From assembly GCA_025350465.1 (NCBI GenBank), contig JANXXU010000031.1, forward strand, positions 62,001 to 126,000: DNA of 64,000 bases, given 5' to 3'. Of this stretch, positions 8,712-17,881 are shown piece after piece (within the stretch, counting starts at the first letter, position 1; every line of letters starts with the position of its first letter). The notes beneath the pieces are model-generated. The model saw only the letters and a list, made by a program, of their open reading frames with translations, did no database searches and had not been told where the DNA came from. A program made the translations under genes and the position numbers. This DNA is from Alphaproteobacteria bacterium (GTDB lineage Bacteria; Pseudomonadota; Alphaproteobacteria; Micropepsales; Micropepsaceae).

Positions 8712-9515
8712 ATGTCGCCTTATCAAACTTTGCTTGTCGAGAAGAAGGGCCCGGTTGATTGGGTGACCTTCAACCGGCCGGAGTCGCTCAATGCGCTCAA
8801 TCGGCAGATGGTTGACGACCTGCTCGACTATTTCGGCAAGGCGTACTGGGACAAGGCAACGCGGATTATTGTGTTGAAGGGCGCGGGGCGCGCCTATTGC
8901 GCCGGACTCGATCTCAAGGAGCGCAGACAGAATGAAGGCGATGCGCGCGGCGCGGCCGCCGGTCTGACATCGCAACGACGGATCAGCGAGATCGTGATGC
9001 GCATGCGCCGCTGTCCGCAGGCGATCATCTCTCTCGTGCATGGACCGGCGTGCGGCGGTGGATTTGCGCTGGCACTCGCGAGCGACGTGCGCATCGCAGG
9101 CACGAGCGCGCGAATGAACGCCGCCTTCATCCGCCTCGGGCTGTCGGCGTGCGATATCGGCGTCAGCTATTTCCTGCCGCGCCTCGTCGGGGTCTCGGTC
9201 GCGTCCGAATTGATGATGACCGGGCGCTTCATCAACGCCGATCGCGCCTTGCGGGTCGGCCTCGTCAGCGAGGTCGTCGCCGACAGCCAAATGGAAGTCG
9301 CCGCACAAACCTTCATCGACGAGATGCTGACGACCTCGCCGCTCGGCCTGCGGCTGACCAAGGAATGCCTGAATATGAGCGTCGATGCCGGGAGCCTCGA
9401 AGCGGCAGTGGCGATGGAGGATCGCAACCAAATATTGTGTGCGCAGACGCGCGATTTCGGCGAAGGCGTTCGCGCGTTTCTGGAAAAGCGAAAGCCGGCC
9501 TACGAGGATCGCTAG
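8712..9515 (+). CDS. Enoyl-CoA hydratase/isomerase family protein
   Basis: A 267-residue crotonase-fold enzyme. Visible motifs are VTFNRPESLNALN near the N-terminus, GAGRAYCAGLDL for CoA and oxyanion-hole binding, and GPACGGGFALALASDVRIA for the second oxyanion loop. A glutamate at the usual catalytic spot is not obvious (RLGLSACDIG), so the reaction may be isomerisation or another crotonase reaction and not hydration. The start at 8712 begins MSPYQTLLVEKKG; the open frame extends upstream but through the btu promoter region. It is the first gene of a run with an alpha-galactosidase 2 bp downstream and an acyl-CoA dehydrogenase after that. Confidence 0.85.
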   Translation: MSPYQTLLVEKKGPVDWVTFNRPESLNALNRQMVDDLLDYFGKAYWDKATRIIVLKGAGRAYCAGLDLKERRQNEGDARGAAAGLTSQRRISEIVMRMRRCPQAIISLVHGPACGGGFALALASDVRIAGTSARMNAAFIRLGLSACDIGVSYFLPRLVGVSVASELMMTGRFINADRALRVGLVSEVVADSQMEVAAQTFIDEMLTTSPLGLRLTKECLNMSVDAGSLEAAVAMEDRNQILCAQTRDFGEGVRAFLEKRKPAYEDR

Positions 9516-9517
9516 AC

Positions 9518-11617
9518 GTGGGCGAGCGCTGGTTTTATCTGCGCGGCGGTGAAGCTTCGCTGCTTATCGACGTGGCGCCCGTCAGCGGCGCCCTGCCGCG
9601 CGTCGCGCATTTCGGATCTGATCTCGGCGAGGACCCGGATTTCGAAGCACTCGCAGCTGCGGCGCCGGTTCCCTTGTGGGGCGCACGCCTCGATGTGCCC
9701 TGCCCGCCCTGCGTGCTCCCAGGGATGGAAGGCGGTTATTTCGGCCTTTCAGCTCTGGCGCCGGCGCATACCCAAGGCTGGTCCTTCGACGGCATCGATG
9801 AGGACGACGACGGCCTAACGTTGCGGTTCGATATGCAAGGGCAGCATGCGACGCGCATCGAGATCGATTTTTGGCTGTCGGACAATGGCGTCCTGCAGAC
9901 GCGAACAAGGGCAGCCGATCTTCCGGACGGATTGACGTGGCTTGCGGCGCTTGCGTTACCGCTGCCGCAATGGACACACGAGGTTTTGAGTTTCGGCGGA
10001 GATTGGGCGCGCGAGTTCGCGCTTCATCGCCAAACGCTCGTAAACGGTGCGGCGGTGTTCGAAAGCCGGCGCGGGCGACCCGGGCACGATCGCTTTCCGG
10101 GGCTGATTGCCGGCTCGGCCGGTTTTGCCGACGACAGCGGCGAAGTCTATGCCGTGACGCTGGGATGGAGCGGCAGCCATCGCTTAAGCGTCGAACGGCT
10201 GCGCGAAGGCGAGGTGATCGTACAGGCTGGCGAGCTGATGCCGGACAGCGACATCATCGACGAAGCGTATGAGAGCCCGTGGGCCTATGCGGCGTTCTCG
10301 GGACGCGGGCTCAACGGCGTGATGCACACGCTACACGCCTTCCTGCGCGAACGGATCATCCCAAAGTCGGTGGCAAAGAAACCAAGGCCCGTTCATCTGA
10401 ACACGTGGGAGGCCGTCTATTTCGATCACGATCGGGACGCGCTCCGCGCGCTTGCCACGCGCGCGGCCGAACTCGGCGTAGAGCGGTTCGTGCTGGACGA
10501 CGGTTGGTTCAAGGGACGGGCGCACGATCGGTCCGGGCTCGGCGATTGGATTCCAGACCGCGGCAAATACCCTGACGGTCTCGCGCCCCTGATCGATCAC
10601 GTACGTGGGCTTGGACTGGAGTTCGGATTGTGGGTCGAGCCGGAAATGGTCAATCCCGACAGCGACCTCGCGCGGGCGCACCCACATTGGCTGCGGCGTG
10701 AAGCAGACGGATCTCTGCTCCTGCAGCGCAACCAAGCCGTGCTCGATTTGAGCGAACCGGAGATCGTCGAACATCTGTTCGATACGTTGCGTGCGTTACT
10801 CGCCGCTCATCCCATCACATATCTCAAATGGGACATGAACCGCGATCTGACCGGCGTTTCGCGCTCGGGCATGCCGGGGCACGGCGCCTACGTTCGCGCC
10901 CTCTACGATTTGATCGACCGGTTGCGCGCAGCGTATCCCAGCGTCGAGATCGAATCCTGCGCGAGCGGTGGCGGACGAGCCGATTGGGGCATCGCTTCGC
11001 GAACGGAGCGCGTTTGGACTTCGGATTCAAACGACGCGCTCGATCGCTTCGACATTCAGCGCAACGCGTTCCTGTTCCTGCCGCCCGAGATTCTGGGCGC
11101 GCATGTCGGCCCGGCGGCGTGCCACATCACGGGGCGGCGCCTCAGCCTCGATCTGCGCGCGCATGTCGCGATGTACGGCCACATGGGGCTCGAACTCGAC
11201 GTGCGCGCATTGTCGGGCGCAGAGACCACACGGCTCAAGGCGCACATCGCGAACTACAAACGCTTTCGCGGACTGCTGCATTCGGGGCGTGTGTGGCGGT
11301 TGAATTTAGACGACCCAGACCATGGCGCGGTCGGCGTTACGAGCGGCGACAAGCGGCAAGCGTTGTTCCTTCTCGTGCGCCGCACGTCCGAAGCGATCGG
11401 ACGCGGCGTCAACCTCAGGTTTCCGGGCCTTGCCGCCGACGGGCGCTATCGCGTGACGCCCGTTGCGCCGATCAGCCCGAGCGCCGAACAATGTCTCGGC
11501 CCTGTGTTGCGCTCCGGCGACCTCGTTCTCACCGGCAACATCTTGATGGCGCGCGGCCTCGACTTCTTCTTGCCCCGGCCGGAAAGCTCATTGCTGCTGC
11601 ATCTCGAGCGCGTCTGA
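9518..11617 (+). CDS. Alpha-galactosidase, glycoside hydrolase family 36
   Basis: A 699-residue GH36 enzyme that would hydrolyse terminal alpha-galactosides. An N-terminal beta-sandwich is followed by the catalytic barrel with VHLNTWEAVYFDHD, FVLDDGWFKGR, GLWVEPEMVNPDSDL, YLKWDMNRD (D439, nucleophile) and ESCASGGGRADWG, then WTSDSNDALDR (D503, acid/base), all hallmark GH36 motifs. No signal peptide is seen, so it is cytoplasmic. The start is GTG at 9518, two bases after the enoyl-CoA hydratase stop; longer open reading upstream overlaps that gene and is rejected. A sugar enzyme between two acyl-CoA genes is unusual, and no sugar transporter is near. Confidence 0.9.
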   Translation: MGERWFYLRGGEASLLIDVAPVSGALPRVAHFGSDLGEDPDFEALAAAAPVPLWGARLDVPCPPCVLPGMEGGYFGLSALAPAHTQGWSFDGIDEDDDGLTLRFDMQGQHATRIEIDFWLSDNGVLQTRTRAADLPDGLTWLAALALPLPQWTHEVLSFGGDWAREFALHRQTLVNGAAVFESRRGRPGHDRFPGLIAGSAGFADDSGEVYAVTLGWSGSHRLSVERLREGEVIVQAGELMPDSDIIDEAYESPWAYAAFSGRGLNGVMHTLHAFLRERIIPKSVAKKPRPVHLNTWEAVYFDHDRDALRALATRAAELGVERFVLDDGWFKGRAHDRSGLGDWIPDRGKYPDGLAPLIDHVRGLGLEFGLWVEPEMVNPDSDLARAHPHWLRREADGSLLLQRNQAVLDLSEPEIVEHLFDTLRALLAAHPITYLKWDMNRDLTGVSRSGMPGHGAYVRALYDLIDRLRAAYPSVEIESCASGGGRADWGIASRTERVWTSDSNDALDRFDIQRNAFLFLPPEILGAHVGPAACHITGRRLSLDLRAHVAMYGHMGLELDVRALSGAETTRLKAHIANYKRFRGLLHSGRVWRLNLDDPDHGAVGVTSGDKRQALFLLVRRTSEAIGRGVNLRFPGLAADGRYRVTPVAPISPSAEQCLGPVLRSGDLVLTGNILMARGLDFFLPRPESSLLLHLERV

Positions 11618-11680
11618 GCTTGCTTGCCTTGGCGGCTGAGGCGATAACCAGCGCCAAGCCATTATCCAACGGACGCACCC

Positions 11681-13522
11681 ATGCCGAGCTACAAGCCGCC
11701 TGTCGCCGATTTCGAGTTCTTGATGTTCGACATGCTCGAGATCGAGAAACATACCGACCTCAGAGGCTATGCCGATCTCGACCGCGCCACCGTGCACGAC
11801 GTGCTAGAGGGCGCCGGCAAGTTCATGTCGCAGGTGCTCCAACCGCTCAATCAGAGCGGCGACGAAGAAGGCTGCCACTATGAAAACGGCGTCGTTCGCA
11901 CGCCGAAGGGATTCAAGGAAGCCTACAAAGCCTATTGCGAAGCGGGCTGGAACAGGCTCGGCGTGCCGGAGCAATTCGGCGGCGCGGGCCTCCCGATCAT
12001 TTTGACATTTGCCGTCGCGGAGATGGGATCGTCGTCGAACCAAGCCTTCGCGATGTATCCCGGGCTCACGGCTGCTGCTTATTCCGCGCTGCTCGCGACC
12101 GGCGCGCCGTGGATGCGCGAGCACGTCGCGACGAAAATGATCTCGGGCGAATGGACTGGCACCATGTGCCTGACCGAGCCGCATTGCGGCACCGATTTGC
12201 GCTTGATGAAGACGAAGGCGGTCGAGCAGCCGGACGGAACGTATCGCTTGTCCGGGACCAAGATCTTCATCTCGGGCGGCGATCATGACCTCACCAACAA
12301 CATCATCCACATGGTGATCGCCAAGATCCCGGATGAGAACGGCAAGATCGCCGACGATCTGTCGACCGTGAATTTTTTCATGGTACCGAAGTTTCTGGTT
12401 TCGGAAGACGGCAAGATGGGCACGCGCAACGGCGTCTCGACGGGCTCGATCGAAAAGAAGATGGGCATCAAGGCGAACGCGACCGCCGTGCTGAACTTCG
12501 ACGAAGCGGTGGCCTGGCGGCTTGGGCCGAAGCCGCAGCCGAAATCCGCGAGCGCGGACAGCAAGAAATCGTCGAGCGCCGGTATGAAAGGCATGTTCGG
12601 GATGATGAACGCGGCGCGCCTGGGCGTCGGCGTACAAGGCGTCGCGATCGCCGAGGTCGCCTACCAAAACGCAGTGGCATACGCGAAGGAGCGTCTGGTG
12701 GGGCGCGCGTTAACGGGACCAAAGGCGCCCGACAAACCCGCCGACCCTGAGATCGTGCACCCAGACGTGCGGCGCATGCTGCTGTTCGCGCGCACCGCGG
12801 CCGAAGGCGGGCGCGCGCTTGCGACCTGGATCAGCTATTTGCTTGGTGTGGCATCGAGCGGACGTTCGGAGAGCGAACGGCAAGAGGCCGGCGACATCGC
12901 GGATCTTTTGACGCCCGTCATCAAAGCGTTTTGCACCGACATGGGGTTCGACGCGGCGAATGCGGCGATGCAGGTGTTCGGCGGGCACGGCTATATCCGC
13001 GATCACGGCATGGAGCAGTTCGTGCGAGATTCGCGCATCAATCAGACCTATGAGGGCGCCAACGGCGTGCAGGCGTTGGACCTCGTCGGGCGCAAGCTCG
13101 GCCGCAACGCCGGACGTGCACCGTTCGCGTTGTTCAAGCTTATCAATGATTTCGCGAGCGCCGAATCAAGCGATGCGATGAAACCATTCGTCGGGCCGCT
13201 GAAGACGGGCGTCGATCGGTTGCAGGACGCTACGGTTTGGCTGGCGCAGAACGGGATGAAAAATCCGGACAATGCGGGCGCCGCGTCGGTCGACTATTTG
13301 CGGATGTTCGGAATCGTAACCGTCGGTTTCTTGTGGGCGCGGATGGCAAAGGCGGCACAGGCTAAGCTTGCTGCGAAGCCGGCGAACGCCGCGTTCTATG
13401 AGGCGAAACTCGTGAGCGCGCGGTTCTGGATGGAACGGATGATGCCCGACACTGCTTCGTTGAGTGAACGGATCAAAGCCGGCGCCGACGGATTGATGAT
13501 GCTCGACGCCGCCAATTTCTGA
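11681..13522 (+). CDS. Long-form acyl-CoA dehydrogenase (DmdC-like family)
   Basis: A 613-residue flavin acyl-CoA dehydrogenase with a C-terminal extension, the length and domain layout of the family that includes 3-methylmercaptopropionyl-CoA dehydrogenase DmdC. Motifs are GWNRLGVPEQFGGAGLP, TMCLTEPHCGTDL for FAD binding, GTKIFISGG, QVFGGHGYIRDHGMEQFVRD, and RINQTYEGANGVQALDLVGRKL carrying the catalytic-base region. It forms an electron-transferring complex with ETF in known members. The specific substrate cannot be read; DMSP catabolism would need dmdA, dmdB and dmdD, of which only general crotonase and CoA-ligase homologues are in the window. A VOC gene follows after 14 bp. Confidence 0.88.
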   Translation: MPSYKPPVADFEFLMFDMLEIEKHTDLRGYADLDRATVHDVLEGAGKFMSQVLQPLNQSGDEEGCHYENGVVRTPKGFKEAYKAYCEAGWNRLGVPEQFGGAGLPIILTFAVAEMGSSSNQAFAMYPGLTAAAYSALLATGAPWMREHVATKMISGEWTGTMCLTEPHCGTDLRLMKTKAVEQPDGTYRLSGTKIFISGGDHDLTNNIIHMVIAKIPDENGKIADDLSTVNFFMVPKFLVSEDGKMGTRNGVSTGSIEKKMGIKANATAVLNFDEAVAWRLGPKPQPKSASADSKKSSSAGMKGMFGMMNAARLGVGVQGVAIAEVAYQNAVAYAKERLVGRALTGPKAPDKPADPEIVHPDVRRMLLFARTAAEGGRALATWISYLLGVASSGRSESERQEAGDIADLLTPVIKAFCTDMGFDAANAAMQVFGGHGYIRDHGMEQFVRDSRINQTYEGANGVQALDLVGRKLGRNAGRAPFALFKLINDFASAESSDAMKPFVGPLKTGVDRLQDATVWLAQNGMKNPDNAGAASVDYLRMFGIVTVGFLWARMAKAAQAKLAAKPANAAFYEAKLVSARFWMERMMPDTASLSERIKAGADGLMMLDAANF

Positions 13523-13536
13523 GACGGAGAGAGCTC

Positions 13537-13923
13537 ATGCCGCGCGTTGCACACTTTGAAATTCACGCCGAACATCCGGAGAAGGCGGCCGAGTTCTACC
13601 GCGAGCTGTTCGGCTGGAAGATGCAGCACATGCCGCACATCAATTATTGGCTCATTGACACCACCCACGAGAACGAGCCCGGCATCAACGGGGGCATCGT
13701 CAAACGGATGGGGGCGAAGCCCGCCGACGGTCAGGCGGTCAATGCCTTCGTCTGCACGGCGACCGTGCCATCGGTCGACGCCTATTTCGCGCGGGCCCAA
13801 AAACTCGGCGGCACTGTGGCGCTGCCGAAGATGGCAATCCCCGGCGTCGGCTGGGTTGCCTACTGCAAAGACCCAGACGGCAATATTTTCGGCCTGCATC
13901 AGGCAGATCCGAAGGCGAAGTAG
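13537..13923 (+). CDS. VOC-family (glyoxalase-fold) protein
   Basis: A 128-residue single VOC module. It begins PRVAHFEIHAEHPEKAAEFYRELFGW, contains GGIVKRMG and TVPSVDAYFARAQKLGG, and ends KDPDGNIFGLHQAD, the usual signature of small metal-binding glyoxalase/bleomycin-resistance domains. It is 14 bp downstream of the acyl-CoA dehydrogenase with a good GGAGAG ribosome-binding site, so the two are probably co-transcribed. Such proteins act as isomerases, lyases or dioxygenases; which one cannot be told here. Confidence 0.82.
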   Translation: MPRVAHFEIHAEHPEKAAEFYRELFGWKMQHMPHINYWLIDTTHENEPGINGGIVKRMGAKPADGQAVNAFVCTATVPSVDAYFARAQKLGGTVALPKMAIPGVGWVAYCKDPDGNIFGLHQADPKAK

Positions 13924-13944
13924 CGGCTCCCCTGGACCCACTGC

Positions 13945-13974
13945 TGTCATGGTCGGCCTACGCGGACCATGACA
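13945..13974. repeat. 30-bp palindrome, TGTCATGGTC family
   Basis: TGTCATGGTC and GACCATGACA form 10-bp arms around a 10-nt centre. The left 14 bases, TGTCATGGTCGGCC, recur exactly at 61161-61174 between hutI and hutF, and an 11-base half copy is at 20772-20782. It lies between convergent genes. There is no T-run, so it is not a typical terminator. Confidence 0.7.
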
Positions 13975-14001
13975 AAAAGAGGATTGCAGCGGTGCGAAGT
14001 A

Positions 14002-14234
14002 TCACTGCGACGATGCCAGTGCTTTCAGACCATCGTCGATGCTGGTTGGCGGCGCGTAGCCCATTTCGCGGCGAGCTTTTGAATCGTTCAGGATGCAACC
14101 GCACGACATGATGTTGGCGGCGAAGCGGGTGAGCGGCGGCTTGCCCTTCAGATTGAACGGCAGTGGATGACGACGTCAGCTTTCACGTACACGCCGCCGA
14201 CAAAGCCGGACGCGCCGATGAGGGAGATCTTCAC
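14002..14234 (-). pseudogene. Remnant of an NAD-dependent epimerase/reductase with internal deletion
   Basis: From a GTG at 14234 the minus strand reads VKISLIGASGFVGG, the Rossmann GxxGxxG start of an extended-SDR epimerase/reductase, and stops after about 28 codons. A second frame ending at 14002 then reads FNLKGKPPLTRFAANIMSC and continues NDSKARREMGYAPPTSIDDGLKALASS, the typical C-terminus of the same family. The roughly 250 residues that should lie between are missing and the two parts are out of frame. It follows the alpha/beta hydrolase stop by 4 bp, so it was probably the last gene of that operon. Confidence 0.72.
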
Positions 14235-14238
14235 GGCG

Positions 14239-15189
14239 CTACTGCCCGGCGCGCTCGCCGCAACAGCCGGACGTCACGGGGCGCGCGAAAGCCTCGTCGC
14301 GATCGCGTTCGACCGTTTCGACGAACGAGGCGATGTGATCGACCAGCATCGGGATGGCGGTCCGCGGGAAATTGTGGCCCCAGCCTTCGATGATCTTGAG
14401 CTCGGCACCGGGAATGCAGGCGGCCGTGTGGCGACCCGCTTCGGGCATGATCAAGATATCCGCCGCGCCGTGCAGCACCAGCGTGCGCGTGCGCAATTTC
14501 TTCAACAGCTCGGTGCGCGCGGGCGACGCCATGATCGCGGCCCACTGACGGAGTGCGCCTTGCGGGTAGTAGCTGCGGTCGTAGTTTTTTGCGACGTGTC
14601 CTCGCAGCCAGTTTTCATCCTCAGGGAAGCCGGGGCTGCCGATGATGCGGCGGTTCTTCAAGGTGTGCTCGACGACGGAGGTCTTGTCCTCCGCCGCCGG
14701 CTTCGACATCAACGCTTCTTGCGCCTGCGGCGCCGAACGCGGTAACGACGGATCGCTCGTCGTCGACATCAGCGACACGAGACTGCGTGTCTTCTGCGGA
14801 TGACGCAGCGCTACGAGTTGGGCGATCATGCCGCCCATCGAAGCGCCGGCGATATGCGCCGACGCAATTCCCAATTCGTCGAGCAGGCCCGCCGCATCGT
14901 CTGCCATGTCATCGAGCACGTACGGCACGTCGGGCTTACGGCCCTCGGCGACGGCCTTCGTGACAGCGCGCATGTCGGGCAAGATGCCGTCGAACTTTTG
15001 GCTCAAGCCGGTGTCGCGATTGTCGAAGCGGATGACGCGGAAGCCGCGAGCGACAAAGCCTTCGTGCAAGTCGTCCGGCCACGACGTCATTTGCGACGAG
15101 TAGCCATTGACGATCAGGAGCGGCGGTGCGCTCTTCGCGCCGTGCTCGTCGTAGTTCAGCGTGATTCCGTTGGCGCGAATTTGGGGCAT
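14239..15189 (-). CDS. Alpha/beta hydrolase
   Basis: A 316-residue alpha/beta-hydrolase. It shows the oxyanion-hole region LLIVNGYSSQMTSWPDD, the strand RVIRFDNRDTGLSQ, the nucleophile elbow GASMGG, a late acidic segment LHGAADILIMPE and the catalytic histidine in GWGHNFP. It lies one base after a paralogous hydrolase gene, and both begin MPQ-(I/L)-(R/K)-ANG, so they arose by tandem duplication. No signal peptide is seen. The substrate is unknown; esterases and lactonases of this type are common beside CoA-dependent catabolism. Confidence 0.85.
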   Translation of the reverse strand: MPQIRANGITLNYDEHGAKSAPPLLIVNGYSSQMTSWPDDLHEGFVARGFRVIRFDNRDTGLSQKFDGILPDMRAVTKAVAEGRKPDVPYVLDDMADDAAGLLDELGIASAHIAGASMGGMIAQLVALRHPQKTRSLVSLMSTTSDPSLPRSAPQAQEALMSKPAAEDKTSVVEHTLKNRRIIGSPGFPEDENWLRGHVAKNYDRSYYPQGALRQWAAIMASPARTELLKKLRTRTLVLHGAADILIMPEAGRHTAACIPGAELKIIEGWGHNFPRTAIPMLVDHIASFVETVERDRDEAFARPVTSGCCGERAGQ

Positions 15190-15190
15190 G

Positions 15191-16102
15191 TTAGGCCGCC
15201 TTGCGTCGAGCTTCGACGTCGGAGACGAAGTTGCCGATTTCGCGCAGATAGACCGGCAAGAGCTTCATCGTGAAATCGTGACCCATGCCGGGGACCGTCA
15301 CGAGGCGCGCACCCGGGATCGAGGCCGCCGTGTCGCGGCCGGCCGCGATGTCGACGAGGGGATCTGCTTCGCCGTGAATGACAAGGGCCGGACACTTCAC
15401 GTTGGCCAACATCTCGTGACGCGGTGGCGAAGCCAAAATGCCGACGAGCTGACGAGCGATGCCTTGCGGGTAGTACGCCACGCGATCGACCTCGCGCTCG
15501 GCAGTCGCACGCAGTTCTTTGTCGTCGGCCGCGTAGGGCGCCTGGCTGCCGATGATGCGCCAAGCGTTCATCGCGTAGACGATGCGCGTTTCGCGTTCCG
15601 TGTTCGGCGGCGGCGTCATTAGGACGGCCATCGCCTCGGGTTTGCTCGGCGGCAGTCCGGGCCGGCCAGTCGACGACATGATCGAGGTCAGACTGCGCGC
15701 ATGCCGCGGGTGGTTGACGGCGACGAGCTGGGCGATCATCCCGCCCATCGAGGCGCCGACGATGTGCGCCTCGGGAATGTCGAGAGCACCCAGCAAGCCC
15801 ACCGCATCGGCCGCCATGTCGTTGAGGACGTAGGGTGCGGTGATTTTTTCGCCGGCCGCGATTTTTCCGAACACCTCGACGGCGCTGACCTGACCCAAGC
15901 GCTCCAGTTTTTCGGATTTGCCGACGTCGCGATTGTCGAAACGAACGACGCGAAAGCCCTTCGATGCCAACCCATCGCAGAGCTCGCGCGGCCACATCGT
16001 CATCTGGGCCGAAAAGCCCATGATCAGCAGAATGGCCGGGTCGACCGCGCGGCCGAAGCTTTCATATTCAATCGTCAGACCATTCGCTTTGAGCTGCGGC
16101 AT
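15191..16102 (-). CDS. Alpha/beta hydrolase, tandem paralogue
   Basis: A 303-residue alpha/beta-hydrolase with the same architecture as its downstream neighbour: ILLIMGFSAQMTMWPREL, RVVRFDNRDVGKSEKLE, nucleophile elbow GASMGG, VIHGEADPLVD and a final GMGHDF histidine. The ATG at 16102 aligns with the start of the paralogue; an in-frame GTG at 16114 is possible. It is the first gene of a minus-strand run that ends in a broken epimerase gene. Retention of two close copies side by side suggests divergent substrate ranges, but this is inference. Confidence 0.84.
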   Translation of the reverse strand: MPQLKANGLTIEYESFGRAVDPAILLIMGFSAQMTMWPRELCDGLASKGFRVVRFDNRDVGKSEKLERLGQVSAVEVFGKIAAGEKITAPYVLNDMAADAVGLLGALDIPEAHIVGASMGGMIAQLVAVNHPRHARSLTSIMSSTGRPGLPPSKPEAMAVLMTPPPNTERETRIVYAMNAWRIIGSQAPYAADDKELRATAEREVDRVAYYPQGIARQLVGILASPPRHEMLANVKCPALVIHGEADPLVDIAAGRDTAASIPGARLVTVPGMGHDFTMKLLPVYLREIGNFVSDVEARRKAA

Positions 16103-16234
16103 TGGGTTTCCCACTTGCTATTTGAATTGCGATGGCTTGAGCCTAGCAGGCGGTGAATGAGGGGCAAGCCGCTCATTTCCGCCATTTGTTGACAAAGGCG
16201 GGGCGGCCTGTTCGTTTAGCCCCATTCACTCCGG

Positions 16235-17881
16235 ATGAGCCAACGCATGCGGCGCAACCTGCCAGATATGGGGTCGCAGACCTTCGACCTCGCCATCATC
16301 GGCGGCGGGATCACGGGCGCTTGCATCGCGCGCGACGCGGCCCGGCGCGGCTTGCGCGTGGCGCTGGTCGAGAAGCGCGACTTTTCGTGCGGGACGAGTT
16401 CCGCCTCGTCGAAGCTGGTGCATGGCGGCCTGCGGTATCTGCAGACCTTCGAATTCGGTCTGGTGCGCGAGTCGCTGCGCGAGCGGCGGGTGTGGGAACA
16501 AATTGCGCCGCACATGGTCTATCCGTTGCAATTTCTCCTTCCGGTCTACGGGCGCGGCGCGCGATTTTTTCTGAATGCGGGCCTCACGGTCTACGATCTC
16601 CTGTCGTTCGATCGCAACCGGCTGGACGATCCCGACAAGCACATGCCCGGACATCGCCGGATCTCGGCGGCGGCGGCGCTCGAACTCGAGCCGCGGCTCA
16701 AGCCCGACGGACTCGCGGGGGCGATGCTCTATTACGATTGCCAGATGTATTCGCCCGAGCGGTTGGGCCTGGAATGCCTGATCGACGCTGTAGCGCACGG
16801 CGCCGCGATCGCCAATTATGCCGAGGTCATCGGCTTCAAGCGCGACGGACTCAACATCGCCGGCATCGACGTGCGCGACGCACTGAACGGAGACACAACA
16901 ACCATCAAAGCGAAAACCGTCGTCAACGCCGCCGGGCCCTGGGCAGATCGTCTGCTGAGCATGCTGGAAAACGGCCCGCCCTCGCACAAGCTCATCCGCT
17001 CGAAGGGCATTCATTTGATCGTCGGGCCGATGACGCGCGGGCATGCGCTCACCGTCGCGCACAAGGGCGGGCATTTCTTCGTCTTGCCGTGGCGCGGGCA
17101 TACGATCATCGGCACGACCGACAGCGTTTTCGACGGCAATCCGGATGACGTTCATGTGGGCGATGCCGAGATCGCGGCCTTTCTCGCCTTCGTCAACGAA
17201 GGCTTGCCGGGTGCGAATCTGAAGGCCCAAGACGTGATCTACGCCTATGCCGGCCTGCGACCGCTCGTCGACGACGGAAAGAAGGATAGCTACAACGCGA
17301 GCCGGCGCGCCGAACTCGTCGACCATGCGGCGGAAGGCGGCGTCAGTAATCTCATCTCGGCAATCGGCGGTAAATGGACGACGTCGCGCGACATCGCCGA
17401 GAAATGCGTTGATCTGATCGAAACCAAATCCGGGCGAAAGCTCAAGGCCTGCGATACGGCGGACGCACCTCTGCCCGGTGGCACGACCGGACGCTTCGCT
17501 GCCTTCGTCGAAGGCGCTACGAAGGAGCAGCCAAGCGTCGAGGCGGAAGTCATCGCCAACCTCACACGCAACTACGGCGCGCGATATGGAGAGGTACTGG
17601 CCTTGGCAACGACGCGACGCGACTTGATGGAGCGGATCACGCCGCGCTTGCCCGACATCGGCGCGCAGATCCTGTTCGCTATTCGAGAGGAGATGGCATT
17701 GACCCTCGACGATGCCCTGTTCCGGCGCACGGGCCTGGGCACGCTCGGCCGCCTCGATGCCGTGGCGATCGAGCGCGCCGCCAAAATCATGGCGGCGGAG
17801 CTCGGTTGGAACGAAGCCGAGACCGCGCGTCAAATCGCCAGCATCGCACCGCGCTACGCCCCCTTGGCCAAAGCCGCATGA
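16235..17881 (+). CDS. glpD: FAD-dependent glycerol-3-phosphate dehydrogenase (GlpD-like)
   Basis: A 548-residue flavoenzyme expected to oxidise sn-glycerol 3-phosphate to DHAP at the inner membrane and pass electrons to quinone. It shows the FAD Rossmann motif IIGGGITGACIARDAARRG, then TSSASSKLVHGGLRYL, the GlpD signature, and later RSKGIHLIVG, GTTDSVFDGNPDDV and YAGLRPLVDD. The C-terminal domain with EEMALTLDDALFRRTGLGTLG is complete. The stop overlaps the start of a lipid kinase gene (ATGA) and an AGPS-like gene follows, which points to lipid synthesis instead of ordinary glycerol catabolism. Confidence 0.9.
   Translation: MSQRMRRNLPDMGSQTFDLAIIGGGITGACIARDAARRGLRVALVEKRDFSCGTSSASSKLVHGGLRYLQTFEFGLVRESLRERRVWEQIAPHMVYPLQFLLPVYGRGARFFLNAGLTVYDLLSFDRNRLDDPDKHMPGHRRISAAAALELEPRLKPDGLAGAMLYYDCQMYSPERLGLECLIDAVAHGAAIANYAEVIGFKRDGLNIAGIDVRDALNGDTTTIKAKTVVNAAGPWADRLLSMLENGPPSHKLIRSKGIHLIVGPMTRGHALTVAHKGGHFFVLPWRGHTIIGTTDSVFDGNPDDVHVGDAEIAAFLAFVNEGLPGANLKAQDVIYAYAGLRPLVDDGKKDSYNASRRAELVDHAAEGGVSNLISAIGGKWTTSRDIAEKCVDLIETKSGRKLKACDTADAPLPGGTTGRFAAFVEGATKEQPSVEAEVIANLTRNYGARYGEVLALATTRRDLMERITPRLPDIGAQILFAIREEMALTLDDALFRRTGLGTLGRLDAVAIERAAKIMAAELGWNEAETARQIASIAPRYAPLAKAA

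Noticed and set aside
9518-11617. Polysaccharide utilisation locus around the GH36 gene
   Set aside because: No sugar transporter, regulator or second glycosidase is adjacent; the neighbours are acyl-CoA enzymes.
8712-13522. Complete DMSP demethylation (dmd) pathway
   Set aside because: The dehydrogenase is DmdC-like, but no dmdA-type demethylase is in the window and the crotonase lacks clear DmdD features.
13945-13974. Rho-independent terminator after the VOC gene
   Set aside because: The hairpin is followed by AAAAAGA on the plus strand and by no T-run on the minus strand; the sequence recurs elsewhere as a repeat.
16226-17833. A 535-codon open frame on the minus strand opposite glpD
   Set aside because: It is antisense to a gene with complete GlpD motifs, has no recognisable domain, and long antisense frames are expected at this GC content.
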